The notes beneath the pieces are model-generated. The model was not told where the DNA came from and did not search any database. It saw only the letters and a program-made list of their open reading frames with translations. Of a stretch of 54,061 nt of DNA, positions 35,596 through 44,615 are shown in pieces. Origin of the DNA: Nitrospirota bacterium (lineage in GTDB: Bacteria; Nitrospirota; Thermodesulfovibrionia; Thermodesulfovibrionales; Dissulfurispiraceae); assembly GCA_004321915.1 (NCBI GenBank), contig SCQE01000062.1, positions 1 through 54,061 of the forward strand, written 5' to 3'. The position numbers and the translations under genes were made by a program. How positions within the stretch are numbered: the first letter of the stretch is position 1; each line of letters begins with the position of its first letter.

Positions 35596-36366
35596 TTATC
35601 CCTGCCTGCTCACAACCGCATCCCCGTTGACCGGTTTGACTATGACCTTGTTGCTGAACCTGAGGTCTATATAATCCACATTCATGTTGCGTTTCTCGAT
35701 CTCGTCTCTTACAAACTTAAGCCGTTCGAGCTTTTTCTCGAAATCTCCCGCGCCGATCCTGATTCTGATATTGTCAAAAGTCAACGTGATCTCTTCAGGC
35801 CGCTGACCCGCAATCTCTATCGATCCCTTATACGATATAGCGCCTTTCGTGTGGAGCGTTTTTACCAGATCCACGGCCGTTTTGAACGCATCCTTGTTTT
35901 TTGCAGGATCGATGTCCTTTATAACGGGAAGAAAGATGGCGCTGTCGGAAATCCTTTCGAGCACGACCCCGTCTTCGGATACGAGATAATCGCTCTCGTA
36001 AAGTTTTAATATAGAGCCCGGAACAGCCTCGTTGACTTTTACCGAGACCCTTCCCGAAAGGTCCCGGCGTATTGCGGCATCCTTTATCCAAGTGGACCGC
36101 TTCAACCTGCGATAGATATCGCTGCCGCTGCTCCCGAACAACTCCTCCCCCTTGCCTGTCCGCATCAGCGCAGTAAGCTCCTCTCCCTTCAGGTGCTGCA
36201 GACCCGAAAAAGACATTTCAGTGACTTTCATAAAATGCTTTACGAACATAAATATTCCGGCTGCGGTCACTATGCAAAGCACGCACAATACGATCGCAAA
36301 CGACACCTTCTTCCTTTCCTTCTTCCGCTGAAGAGATCTTAGGTTGCGTTTGTTCAAGACCGTCAT
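35596..36366 (-). CDS. ftsQ: Cell division protein FtsQ (DivIB family)
   Basis: About 256 residues. I start at ATG 36366, whose first bases overlap the ddl TGA (ATGA); an upstream GTG would add six residues. A basic cytoplasmic stretch ([16 protein letters not shown]) precedes one TM (about 21-42), then a POTRA domain ([18 protein letters not shown]) and the FtsQ beta domain. It links early and late division proteins via the FtsQBL complex in the periplasm. Confidence 0.93.
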   Translation of the reverse strand: MTVLNKRNLRSLQRKKERKKVSFAIVLCVLCIVTAAGIFMFVKHFMKVTEMSFSGLQHLKGEELTALMRTGKGEELFGSSGSDIYRRLKRSTWIKDAAIRRDLSGRVSVKVNEAVPGSILKLYESDYLVSEDGVVLERISDSAIFLPVIKDIDPAKNKDAFKTAVDLVKTLHTKGAISYKGSIEIAGQRPEEITLTFDNIRIRIGAGDFEKKLERLKFVRDEIEKRNMNVDYIDLRFSNKVIVKPVNGDAVVSRQG

Positions 36367-37301
36367 CGAGGCATCACGCTCCACTCCGAAACAGCAAGAC
36401 GGAGCATCTCCTCCACGAGTTGAGGGAACTCTATCCCTGCAAGTTTGGCTATCTTAGGAAGCAGGCTCGTCTCCGTCATTCCGGGCAGTGTATTGATCTC
36501 AAGTATATACCCGATGCCATCCCCGTCCAGTATGAAATCGACCCTCGAAAAACCCTTGCATCCGAGGGCCCTGTGAGCTTCGAGCGCGGACGAACATAGC
36601 TTTTCATAATCCGCTTTATCGATCTCAGGGGGCAGTATGTATTGGGTCATGCCCGGAGTATACTTTGCTTCGTAACTGTAAAACTCCTTTGACGGCCTAA
36701 CCTCGACGCCGCCGAGGGCCCTGTCACCCAATATCCCTATCTGTATTTCTTTTCCCTTTACGTATTTCTCTATTATGACCGTTTCTCCGTATGCGAATGC
36801 ATCTTTCAGTGCGCCTTCAAGTTCCGCCACGGTCTTTACTATGCTTACACCGATGCTGGACCCTTCGGCCGAAGGCTTGACCACCCACGGCATACCGAAA
36901 GGCATCGTCTTAACAATCGAGTCCGCTGAACAATCCTGTTTGTTTATAACGCTGAAGGGGGTTACAGGAACACCGTGGTAAAGAAAAATCTTCTTTGACG
37001 CTATCTTGTCCATTGCAACCGCAGAGGCCAGAATCCCCGAACCCGTATAAGGAATTCCGGTTACTTCGAGCAGTCCCTGCACCGCGCCGTTTTCACCGTG
37101 CCCGCCATGCAGTGCCAGAAAAGCCATCTCGATCCCGTTTGTCCTTAAGGCTTCGCAAAGGTTTTCCGAGGCGTCAATAAATACGGCATCGTAACCCAGT
37201 TCCTGTAACGCCTTTAAAATAGCGTTCCCGCTTTTTAAAGACACCTCCCTCTCTGCCGATGTCCCCCCTGCCAGAACGCCTATTTTTTTCGCTGTCACCA
37301 T
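36363..37301 (-). CDS. ddl: D-alanine--D-alanine ligase
   Basis: 312 residues with an ATP-grasp fold. Motifs: [49 protein letters not shown] and the metal-binding [12 protein letters not shown] followed by [18 protein letters not shown]. It makes the D-Ala-D-Ala end of the peptidoglycan precursor for MurF. A GAGGT ribosome-binding site lies 8 bases upstream. It follows murC after 22 bp; in many dcw clusters murB lies between these two genes, but there is no room for it here. Confidence 0.97.
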   Translation of the reverse strand: MVTAKKIGVLAGGTSAEREVSLKSGNAILKALQELGYDAVFIDASENLCEALRTNGIEMAFLALHGGHGENGAVQGLLEVTGIPYTGSGILASAVAMDKIASKKIFLYHGVPVTPFSVINKQDCSADSIVKTMPFGMPWVVKPSAEGSSIGVSIVKTVAELEGALKDAFAYGETVIIEKYVKGKEIQIGILGDRALGGVEVRPSKEFYSYEAKYTPGMTQYILPPEIDKADYEKLCSSALEAHRALGCKGFSRVDFILDGDGIGYILEINTLPGMTETSLLPKIAKLAGIEFPQLVEEMLRLAVSEWSVMPR

Positions 37302-37323
37302 CAGCTGTTACCTCTATAAATGT

Positions 37324-38694
37324 TTATTTTAACCTTTCGAGCACAGCTTCTCCAAACCTGTAAACATTGCCCGCTCCGAGCGTTACAAGCACATCGCCGC
37401 ACTTAAGTTCTGCAGCGACCTTTTCGGTCACGGCCGAGGCATCTTCAAGGTATACGACATTTTTGAGGCCGGCTTTATCCATCTTTTTCAGCAATGCTCC
37501 GGAACTTACACCTTCGAGCGGTTTTTCGCCTGCCGGATAAATATCGAGAAGAAATATCATGTCGGCGCCCTCAAAGCAACATGTGAATTCATCCATCAGG
37601 TCCCTCGTCCTCGTGTAACGGTGCGGCTGAAAAAGTACGACCACGCGGTTTTCGGGAAAGCATTCCTTAGCCGCCTTAACGGTAGCGCTTATCTCTGAAG
37701 GATGATGCCCGTAGTCGTCGAAAACCTTTGTCCCGTTGACCTCCCCCTTGAATTCGAACCTCCGGTGGATGCCGCCGAAAGAGCTCAGGGCCTTTGCTAT
37801 TTCTAAGACCGGTATGTCGAGTTCCATAGCCACTGCTATAGCCGCGGTGCTGTTTAAAACATTATGCAGCCCCGGAATCGGAATGGTGAAAACACCTAAA
37901 GACCTCTTCTTGTACACAGCTTCAAAAGACATCTGCACGCCGTTGCGTTTAATGTCCCTGGCGTAAATATCCGCGGCGTCGGTCAGCCCGTAAGTAAGCA
38001 CCCTGCGGCCTATGCAGGGAAGCAACTCCCTGATATAAGGGTTCTCCAGACATACCACGGCTATGCCGTAAAAAGGCACCTTGTTTATGAATGAAAGAAA
38101 CGCATGCTTCAGTATTTCGAGGTCCTCGAAAAAATCCATATGCTCTTTGTCTATGTTGGTTATAACGGCAATGGTCGGGCTTAGTTTTAAAAATGACCCG
38201 TCGCTCTCGTCCGCCTCCGCGACCAAAAAGTCCCCCTGCCCCAGCTTGGCATTCGTTCCCATGGAATTCAGCCTGCCGCCTATGACAACTGTGGGATCAA
38301 CGCCAGCGTCGCCGAGTATCGTGGCCACGAGAGATGTGGTGGTAGTCTTTCCGTGCGCTCCGGCAACGAGAATTCCGTACTTAAGGCGTCCAAGCTCGGC
38401 AAGCATTTCAGCGCGTGGGATCACGGGTATGCCCCTGCTTTTGGCCGCGACAACTTCGGGATTCTCCGGCGACACGGCCGATGAGATCACCACAACGTGG
38501 GCATCGGCCACGTTTGACGCGTTATGCCCTATGAACACCTTTATGCCTATTTTTTTAAGCCTGACCGCGGTCTCGGACTCTTTCAGGTCCGATCCGGTTA
38601 TTGTATATCCCAAGTTATGGAGGACTTCGGCTATGCCGCTCATACCGACCCCTCCGATACCTACAAAATGCAAAAGCCTGTATTTGGTAAACAT
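37324..38694 (-). CDS. murC: UDP-N-acetylmuramate--L-alanine ligase MurC
   Basis: 456 residues. The Rossmann N-domain starts HFVGIGGVGMSGIAEVL; the ATP site is VAGAHGKTTTTSLVATIL (about 110-127); the Mur central domain shows DESDGSFL and ITNIDKEHMDFF. The C-domain contains DDYGHHPSEI. It attaches the first amino acid of the stem peptide in the cytoplasm. A GAGGTAGG ribosome-binding site precedes the ATG; it lies 4 bp after murG. Confidence 0.98.
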   Translation of the reverse strand: MFTKYRLLHFVGIGGVGMSGIAEVLHNLGYTITGSDLKESETAVRLKKIGIKVFIGHNASNVADAHVVVISSAVSPENPEVVAAKSRGIPVIPRAEMLAELGRLKYGILVAGAHGKTTTTSLVATILGDAGVDPTVVIGGRLNSMGTNAKLGQGDFLVAEADESDGSFLKLSPTIAVITNIDKEHMDFFEDLEILKHAFLSFINKVPFYGIAVVCLENPYIRELLPCIGRRVLTYGLTDAADIYARDIKRNGVQMSFEAVYKKRSLGVFTIPIPGLHNVLNSTAAIAVAMELDIPVLEIAKALSSFGGIHRRFEFKGEVNGTKVFDDYGHHPSEISATVKAAKECFPENRVVVLFQPHRYTRTRDLMDEFTCCFEGADMIFLLDIYPAGEKPLEGVSSGALLKKMDKAGLKNVVYLEDASAVTEKVAAELKCGDVLVTLGAGNVYRFGEAVLERLK

Positions 38695-38698
38695 ATTC

Positions 38699-39817
38699 CT
38701 ACCTCTTTCTGGTAATACTGAATGCTATATTTATAATCTTGTCCGCCGCATCCGTTTTTCCGAAAGCGGTTGCGGCCTTCTGCATATCCCTGCGCTTCGA
38801 ATCGTTGGCATACAGTTCGCGTATCGAGGCCGCAAGCAACTCGCCATTAAGCTCCCTGTCCCTTATCATCTTGGCCGCGCCCATATCTTCGAGCTTTCTC
38901 GCGTTGTACTCCTGATGGTTAGACGCTGCATGAGGATAAGGCACCAGTATAGCGGGCTTTCCCACTGCAGTAACCTCGGAAAGAGTCGTGGCCCCCGCCC
39001 TGCACAGGACCATGTCTGCAATAGAGTATGCCTCCGCCATCTGATAGACAAAAGGGACCACCACCCCTTTGAAACCCGCCTTTCTATAATGGTCCTTTAC
39101 AAGTTCAAAATCGCGCTCGCCGGTCTGGTGTAAAAACTGGAGCCTGTCCCTTAGATCCAACAAGTGAGGCACAGCCTCTATCATAGCGTTGTTTATGCTC
39201 CTTGCACCCAGACTTCCACCGAATACAAAAACGGTAAACTTGTCCTTCTCGATCGGGAAGAAGGAATATGCATTTTCTTTTTCGGTCTCGAAGATCTTTC
39301 GTCTGACCGGATTGCCGGTCAGAAAGGTTTTATCCTTCGAGAAAAATCCGATGCTCTCCTGATAAGTCACGGCCACGGCATCCGCAAACATTCCCAAAAA
39401 CCTGTTAGCAAAGCCCGGCACCGAATTCTGTTCCATTATGAGCGTAGGTATTCCCTTCATGAAAGCGGCCGTCACCATTCCGGCGGAAGCGTAACCCCCT
39501 ACGCCTATGACTATGTCCGGCTTCTTCACCTTCAATATCCGTAAAGAATCGCTTATGGAAAGAACAAAAGTGAAAAGCGCCTTGAGCATTTCCACGAAGG
39601 ATTTGCCCACAACACCTCTCGCCCTTATGAATTTAATCCTGTACCCTTCGCGCGGGATCGCTTTCGCCTCTATGCCGTGCACCGTGCCCACAAATAGTAT
39701 GTCCTCTTTCAGTGTCTCTTCTTCTGTCCCCTTCGTCTTGACCTGAAACTCCTCGGCCAAGGCGATACCCGGAAACAGGTGTCCCCCTGTCCCGCCCCCG
39801 GCGATTATCGGCTTCAC
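38699..39817 (-). CDS. murG: UDP-N-acetylglucosamine transferase MurG
   Basis: 372 residues, GT28. The GTG start at 39817 gives the canonical MKPIIAGGGTGGHLFPGIAL and overlaps the ftsW TGA (GTGA), with AGGGGA upstream. The second glycine-rich loop is VFGGSLGARSINNAM, and the UDP-GlcNAc site is LCRAGATTLSEVTAVGKPAI with YPHAASNHQEYNA. It converts lipid I to lipid II on the inner face of the membrane, supplying the substrate for FtsW/FtsI. Confidence 0.97.
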   Translation of the reverse strand: MKPIIAGGGTGGHLFPGIALAEEFQVKTKGTEEETLKEDILFVGTVHGIEAKAIPREGYRIKFIRARGVVGKSFVEMLKALFTFVLSISDSLRILKVKKPDIVIGVGGYASAGMVTAAFMKGIPTLIMEQNSVPGFANRFLGMFADAVAVTYQESIGFFSKDKTFLTGNPVRRKIFETEKENAYSFFPIEKDKFTVFVFGGSLGARSINNAMIEAVPHLLDLRDRLQFLHQTGERDFELVKDHYRKAGFKGVVVPFVYQMAEAYSIADMVLCRAGATTLSEVTAVGKPAILVPYPHAASNHQEYNARKLEDMGAAKMIRDRELNGELLAASIRELYANDSKRRDMQKAATAFGKTDAADKIINIAFSITRKR

Positions 39818-41046
39818 CGTACGTTCCCCTGATTCATGTGTCTGTAACTGAAACCTTTATGCCTTCTCATGGCCGACCTTTGCAGCGGGACACGCGCAAC
39901 AGGCGCCGTCTTTGGTTGCAACTCGTCAAGCTGCTTGGCAGAATTCCCTGCGGCCGACACGTTAAGCAGCAGTCCGACCGCAATCATGTTGATAATGAGC
40001 GCGGACCCTCCGTAGCTGACAAACGGCAGCGGCAGGCCTTTTGTCGGCACCATCCCGGTCACGACAAAAAAATTAATTACGGCCTGCACCCCGATCATTA
40101 TCGATATGCCGTAAGCCAGATACTGGGAAAAGGGGTCCCCGGTTTTGCGCGCAATAGACAGCCCCCTGAGAAATAGCGTCAGAAACAAAGCGACCACAAA
40201 AATCGCCCCGATAAAACCGAGCTCTTCGCCTATCAGAGAAAAAATAAAGTCCGTATGGATCTCAGGAAGATATGACAGCTTCTGCCGGCCTTCTCCCAGT
40301 CCAACCCCTCTCAACCCCCCGCTCCCAAGCGCGATAAAAGACTGCACGAGCTGAAACCCGCTGCCTTTCGCATCGCTCCACGGATCGAGAAAAGCTATGA
40401 CCCTCTTCCACCGGTAAGGCTCTTTTATAAGTTTTATTACCACAGGCACAGCCAACACTGCGAACAAGGAAAGATACCGCAGTCTAACGCCTGACAGAAA
40501 CAGAAGAGAAACCGTCAGCAAGGCAAGACTCATTACCGCCCCGAAATCCGGTTGCTTCAGGAATACGACCTGAAACAACGCCATTATTGCGATAGGAATT
40601 ATAAAGGTCTTGAAGTTGTTCTGCTTGTAAAATCTGGTGCTCATGTACCACGACATAAAAATGACCATAGCAAGTTTGACGAATTCCGAAGGCTGAAAAG
40701 AGGACGGCCAGACCCTTATCCACCTTCTGGCCCCGTTAACGGTTACACCTAAAGGGGTGAATACCAGCAAAAGGCATAAGAGCGAAAAAACGAGCAGAGG
40801 GATCGAAATCTTCTTAAGGTAATCCAAGGGGACCTTGAAGGCTATCAGCATCAAGACCGAGCCCAAGCAGAGGGTAAAAAGCTGCTTTTTCAAATAGCCG
40901 AACTGGTTTATATCTATCTCCTTTTTCTTGAACTTCTCTACAACGTCCGGAGAGGTCACCGAGGTCGCGCTGTAAACCGCGGTAAGACCTATGACTATAA
41001 GGAGAAGTACGACCAGAAAAAGCCATTTATCATAACTCTTGATCAT
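39814..41046 (-). CDS. ftsW: Septal peptidoglycan glycosyltransferase FtsW (SEDS family)
   Basis: 410 residues with about ten TM segments. The conserved SEDS elements NGARRWIRVWPSSFQPSEFVKLAM (in parts), KQPDFGAVM and PEIHTDFIFSLIGEELGFIG are present; the aspartate in the last block is typical of the active site. The C-terminus ends in a basic cytoplasmic tail. It polymerises lipid II at the septum together with FtsI. It overlaps murD by 4 bp upstream and murG by 4 bp downstream. Confidence 0.97.
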   Translation of the reverse strand: MIKSYDKWLFLVVLLLIVIGLTAVYSATSVTSPDVVEKFKKKEIDINQFGYLKKQLFTLCLGSVLMLIAFKVPLDYLKKISIPLLVFSLLCLLLVFTPLGVTVNGARRWIRVWPSSFQPSEFVKLAMVIFMSWYMSTRFYKQNNFKTFIIPIAIMALFQVVFLKQPDFGAVMSLALLTVSLLFLSGVRLRYLSLFAVLAVPVVIKLIKEPYRWKRVIAFLDPWSDAKGSGFQLVQSFIALGSGGLRGVGLGEGRQKLSYLPEIHTDFIFSLIGEELGFIGAIFVVALFLTLFLRGLSIARKTGDPFSQYLAYGISIMIGVQAVINFFVVTGMVPTKGLPLPFVSYGGSALIINMIAVGLLLNVSAAGNSAKQLDELQPKTAPVARVPLQRSAMRRHKGFSYRHMNQGNVR

Positions 41047-42452
41047 AACGCGGCAACCGCCTCCTTAAACTGCCTGCCCCTGTCTTCGAAATCCCTGAAC
41101 ATATCAAAACTCGCGCATGCCGGAGAAAGCAGGACCGCATCGCCTTTCGAAGCAATGGAAAAGGCCTTGGCCACAGCCGATGAAAGGCTTTCCTCACGAA
41201 ACATATCTGCGGCTCCAGCCAAGGCCTTCTCGATCTTTCCGGCAGCCTCGCCTATCAGTATCATCGCCTTGACCTTTTCACGCACCGGACCTCTAAGCGC
41301 AGAAAAATCCCCGTCCTTGTCCCTTCCGCCGGCTATGAGTATCACCGGCTCCGCAAAACCTTCGAGAGATTTTATTACAGCCCCGACATTCGTCCCTTTT
41401 GAGTCGTTTATGAACTTGACCCCGCCGATTTCCCTCACAAATTCGAGCCTATGATCGAGTCCGGAAAACTCCGCAAGGGTTTTTGTCGCAATATCAGGGG
41501 AACAGCCGCATAAAAGCCCGAGCAGTGAGGCGGCCATCGCATTCTCTATGTTATGCACACCTTTGATCCTGAATTTCGAAGGGTCCATATCGAAATTTAC
41601 TCCCAGCATATCCATATTAAAATTTATTCTCGTACCGTCATAGTATGCTCCGTCTACCCTCTTTTTACGGCTGAAATACAACAATTGCGGCATCCCGCCT
41701 TGTTTAGCTTTAAGGCGTGCCGCCACCTTTTCAAAATTTTCATCATCCGCATTCAGCACCAGAAAATCGTCTTTGTCCTGATTCATCGCCACATTGCATT
41801 TTGCTTCGATATATTCCTCCATGCCCGGGTATCTGTCCATATGGTCAGGAGTTATGTTGAGAATTGCGGCCGCCTTGGGACGGAAGTCCTGCATCGCCTC
41901 AAGCTGAAAGCTCGACAGTTCGGCAACCACGAAGTCGATTTTCCTCTCCCCTTGCGCCGCAGCCATTATCTCTTCCGTCATGGCTATGCCGATATTGCCG
42001 CCGAGCAGGGTACCGAAACCTGCGTTTTTCATAATTTCATAAGCAAGCATTGTTGTCGTGGATTTGCCGTTGGTACCGGTAATCGCTATAAACCCTGACG
42101 CGGCGGTATTTTCCTGCATACGGCTTATAATGTATGCAAGTTCCAGCTCTCCTATTACAGGTACGCCCTTTTTCCTTGCATCGCTCAAAGGCCCGATCGA
42201 AAGCGGCACCCCCGGACTTACCACTATAAGGTCCGCTTCCGCAAACAGACTTCCGGGATGAGAGCCGAACACCGTAGATACGGAGGGAACAAGAGTTTCG
42301 ATAAAGGGGGTCAGCAGAGCAGCGTCTTTCTTGTCGTTTACGGTCACCTTTGCGCCCGAGGCGGCAAGAAAATTCGCGGATGCGGTACCGCTCCTCGCAA
42401 GGCCCACCACCAAAACCTTTCTGTCCTTCAGGTCTGCCGTTGACCTAAACAC
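41043..42452 (-). CDS. murD: UDP-N-acetylmuramoyl-L-alanine--D-glutamate ligase MurD
   Basis: 469 residues, GTG start overlapping the carboxypeptidase TAG by one base. N-domain VLVVGLARSGTASANFLA, ATP loop ITGTNGKSTTTMLAYEI (about 124-140), then ELSSFQLEAM and LNITPDHMDRYPGMEEY, and C-domain FINDSKGTNVGAVIKSLEGF (in parts). It adds D-glutamate to UDP-MurNAc-L-Ala. Typical length. Confidence 0.97.
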   Translation of the reverse strand: MFRSTADLKDRKVLVVGLARSGTASANFLAASGAKVTVNDKKDAALLTPFIETLVPSVSTVFGSHPGSLFAEADLIVVSPGVPLSIGPLSDARKKGVPVIGELELAYIISRMQENTAASGFIAITGTNGKSTTTMLAYEIMKNAGFGTLLGGNIGIAMTEEIMAAAQGERKIDFVVAELSSFQLEAMQDFRPKAAAILNITPDHMDRYPGMEEYIEAKCNVAMNQDKDDFLVLNADDENFEKVAARLKAKQGGMPQLLYFSRKKRVDGAYYDGTRINFNMDMLGVNFDMDPSKFRIKGVHNIENAMAASLLGLLCGCSPDIATKTLAEFSGLDHRLEFVREIGGVKFINDSKGTNVGAVIKSLEGFAEPVILIAGGRDKDGDFSALRGPVREKVKAMILIGEAAGKIEKALAGAADMFREESLSSAVAKAFSIASKGDAVLLSPACASFDMFRDFEDRGRQFKEAVAAL

Positions 42453-43531
42453 TATGACCTTCTGGACTGCTCCTGATGGTTTTCTACAGAAAGATTGGAA
42501 CGCTTTTTCTTGGCCTTCTTATACGCGGCCGCGGAAGCTCCGTGAGATTTTCCGTGTTTAGCGCGGGCCAGCTTGGCCCCCTTATTCTTTCCGTTTTTAT
42601 TGTGGGCGGTTTTCTTTTTGAGTTTGTTCTTTGAGGGCTTCGCGTATGAAGCGAAGACTATAGGCCCGGTGTCTTCGGTGCTGAGATAGATCATCGGTTC
42701 CGCCTTTTTATTCAGCACGTCAAAGCCCTTTGCAAGCAGCGTCTTTGAGTCCTCCCAAAGATTGTCCCTCACCCTCTCTCCCAGAACTACACTTATAAGG
42801 GTGGACTCACCCCTCTTGGCTGCGCACACGAAACAATGTCTGGCCTCGCGGGTGTATCCTGTCTTCCCGCCTATAAGATCGTCCTCGGACCAGAGCAGCT
42901 GGTTCGTGTTTTTCAGAAAAAGATGTCTTCCGTTGAGACTGTAAACCACAGCCGTCCTTGTATTTATTATCTCCTTTAACAAGGGATAATCCAGCGAGGC
43001 CTTCATGACCTTTGCCAGATCGTAGGCCGTAACATGCTGGCCGGGTCCCGGAAGTCCTGAGGCATTGATAAAAACGCTGTTCTCGGCGCCTATCTTGGCC
43101 GCCTTCTCGTTCATCAACCTTACAAACCCCTCTTCAGAGCCTGCGACAGCCTCCGCAAGCGCGACAGTCGCCCCGTTTATCGACCTCATAAGTGCGAGAG
43201 AAAGAAGGTCCCGAACAGCGAAACGATCTCCCTTTCTCAGCCTGGGGGAAACAGACGGCACGGATGCCGCGTTTTCGCTTACGGTTATTATCGCATCGGG
43301 GTTCATCATATCGAGCACGACCATAGAAGTAAGAAGTTTGGTGGTGCTGGCCGGAGGGACCTTCAGGTTTGGATTTTTGGCATAAAGAATCCTGTCGGCC
43401 GTAGCGTCAAAAGCAACCGCGGCCTTGGCGCCTATATCGTCCGCGCAAACTACAGCCGCGTTTAAAGCGAACAGCAACGCCGCCAATACCGCCCCAAAAG
43501 TCTTGTTAATCGCTCTTTTTTCCATTTTCAT
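42452..43531 (-). CDS. D-alanyl-D-alanine carboxypeptidase (DacA-like, peptidase S11) with a lysine-rich tail
   Basis: 359 residues. Signal peptide 1-30, then the S11 penicillin-binding fold: SxxK is Ser62-Thr-Thr-Lys65 (PPASTTKLL), SxN is in RSINGATVALAE and KTG in LIGGKTGYTREARH. It trims the terminal D-Ala of periplasmic stem peptides. Instead of the PBP5 C-terminal beta domain and amphipathic anchor, it ends in about 60 residues very rich in Lys, Ala, Gly and Asn (about 300-359), which could bind teichoic-like, LPS or glycan polyanions. It sits inside the dcw cluster between mraY (1 bp away) and murD, an unusual place. Confidence 0.9.
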   Translation of the reverse strand: MKMEKRAINKTFGAVLAALLFALNAAVVCADDIGAKAAVAFDATADRILYAKNPNLKVPPASTTKLLTSMVVLDMMNPDAIITVSENAASVPSVSPRLRKGDRFAVRDLLSLALMRSINGATVALAEAVAGSEEGFVRLMNEKAAKIGAENSVFINASGLPGPGQHVTAYDLAKVMKASLDYPLLKEIINTRTAVVYSLNGRHLFLKNTNQLLWSEDDLIGGKTGYTREARHCFVCAAKRGESTLISVVLGERVRDNLWEDSKTLLAKGFDVLNKKAEPMIYLSTEDTGPIVFASYAKPSKNKLKKKTAHNKNGKNKGAKLARAKHGKSHGASAAAYKKAKKKRSNLSVENHQEQSRRS

Positions 43532-43532
43532 A

Positions 43533-44615
43533 TCACCTCAATTTTAATGTTGCAAGACTGAAAAGTGCAAGGATAATCCCTGCGATCCAGAAACGCATAA
43601 TGACTTTAGGTTCAGGCCACCCCTTCAGTTCGAAATGGTGATGGATAGGGGCCATCCTGAAGACCCGCCTGCCCGTAAGTTTAAAAGAAGCCACCTGCAG
43701 CACCACAGAAATGGTTTCTATCACGAATATGCCGCCTACGACCGCCAATACGATTTCATGTTTGGTTATGACCGCAAGAGTGCCCAACGCTCCGCCCAGA
43801 CTTAGAGAGCCTACGTCTCCCATAAACACCTCGGCCGGATATGAGTTATACCAGAGAAACCCCAAGGCTGCACCGAAAAGCGCGCCGCAAAACACCGTAA
43901 GCTCGCCTGTTCCCGGCAGGTACAGTAACTGCAGATACTTCGCGAACTGGGCATGGCCCGAAAGATAGGTCAGCGCTCCGTTGGCGAAGATCGCAATAGC
44001 GACAAGCCCTATCGCCAGCCCGTCTATTCCGTCGGTAAGGTTGACCGCGTTCGAAGAGCCTACAATGACAAAGACCGAAAAAGGGATATAGAAAAATCCG
44101 AGGTCAAAAAGCCATTTCTTAAAAAAAGGCACACTGAGTATGGTGCTGTAAGGATCGTTCGGGTTCGAATAAAGGAAAATGCTCAGTAACGTCGCAAACA
44201 AAAATTGGAAACCGAGCTTATATCCGACCTTCAGCCCCTCGGAATTTTTCTTAACGGCCTTCAAATAGTCGTCCCAGAACCCTATGCCGCCGAAGCCTAC
44301 CAGAGAAATCAGAATAATCCATACGTACACGTTCCTGAAATTGCCCCAGAATACCATAGAGATCAGGATCGCTATTATGATTATAACGCCGCCCATAGTA
44401 GGCGTCCCTGCCTTCGAATAATGGGTCTTGGGCCCGTCGTCCCGTATCTGCTGCGTCATGCTTATTTTTTTCAACCACGCTATGATCTTAGGGGCTATGA
44501 TAAATGTGACGGCGAGCGCGGTGAGCGCGGCAAAGGCGCTCCTGAACGTTATATACCTGAAAACATTCAGGGGAGAAAAATATGAATAAAGCCAGTAATA
44601 AACCTCAAACAGCAT
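43533..44615 (-). CDS. mraY: Phospho-N-acetylmuramoyl-pentapeptide transferase MraY
   Basis: 360 residues with about ten TM segments. Signature blocks: KTHYSKAGTPTMGGVIIIIA (in part), FWDDYLKAVKKNSEGL, SNAVNLTDGIDGLAIG and FMGDVGSLSLGG, plus MAPIHHHFELKGWPE. It transfers phospho-MurNAc-pentapeptide to undecaprenyl phosphate to give lipid I. It overlaps murF by 11 bp. Confidence 0.98.
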   Translation of the reverse strand: MLFEVYYWLYSYFSPLNVFRYITFRSAFAALTALAVTFIIAPKIIAWLKKISMTQQIRDDGPKTHYSKAGTPTMGGVIIIIAILISMVFWGNFRNVYVWIILISLVGFGGIGFWDDYLKAVKKNSEGLKVGYKLGFQFLFATLLSIFLYSNPNDPYSTILSVPFFKKWLFDLGFFYIPFSVFVIVGSSNAVNLTDGIDGLAIGLVAIAIFANGALTYLSGHAQFAKYLQLLYLPGTGELTVFCGALFGAALGFLWYNSYPAEVFMGDVGSLSLGGALGTLAVITKHEIVLAVVGGIFVIETISVVLQVASFKLTGRRVFRMAPIHHHFELKGWPEPKVIMRFWIAGIILALFSLATLKLR

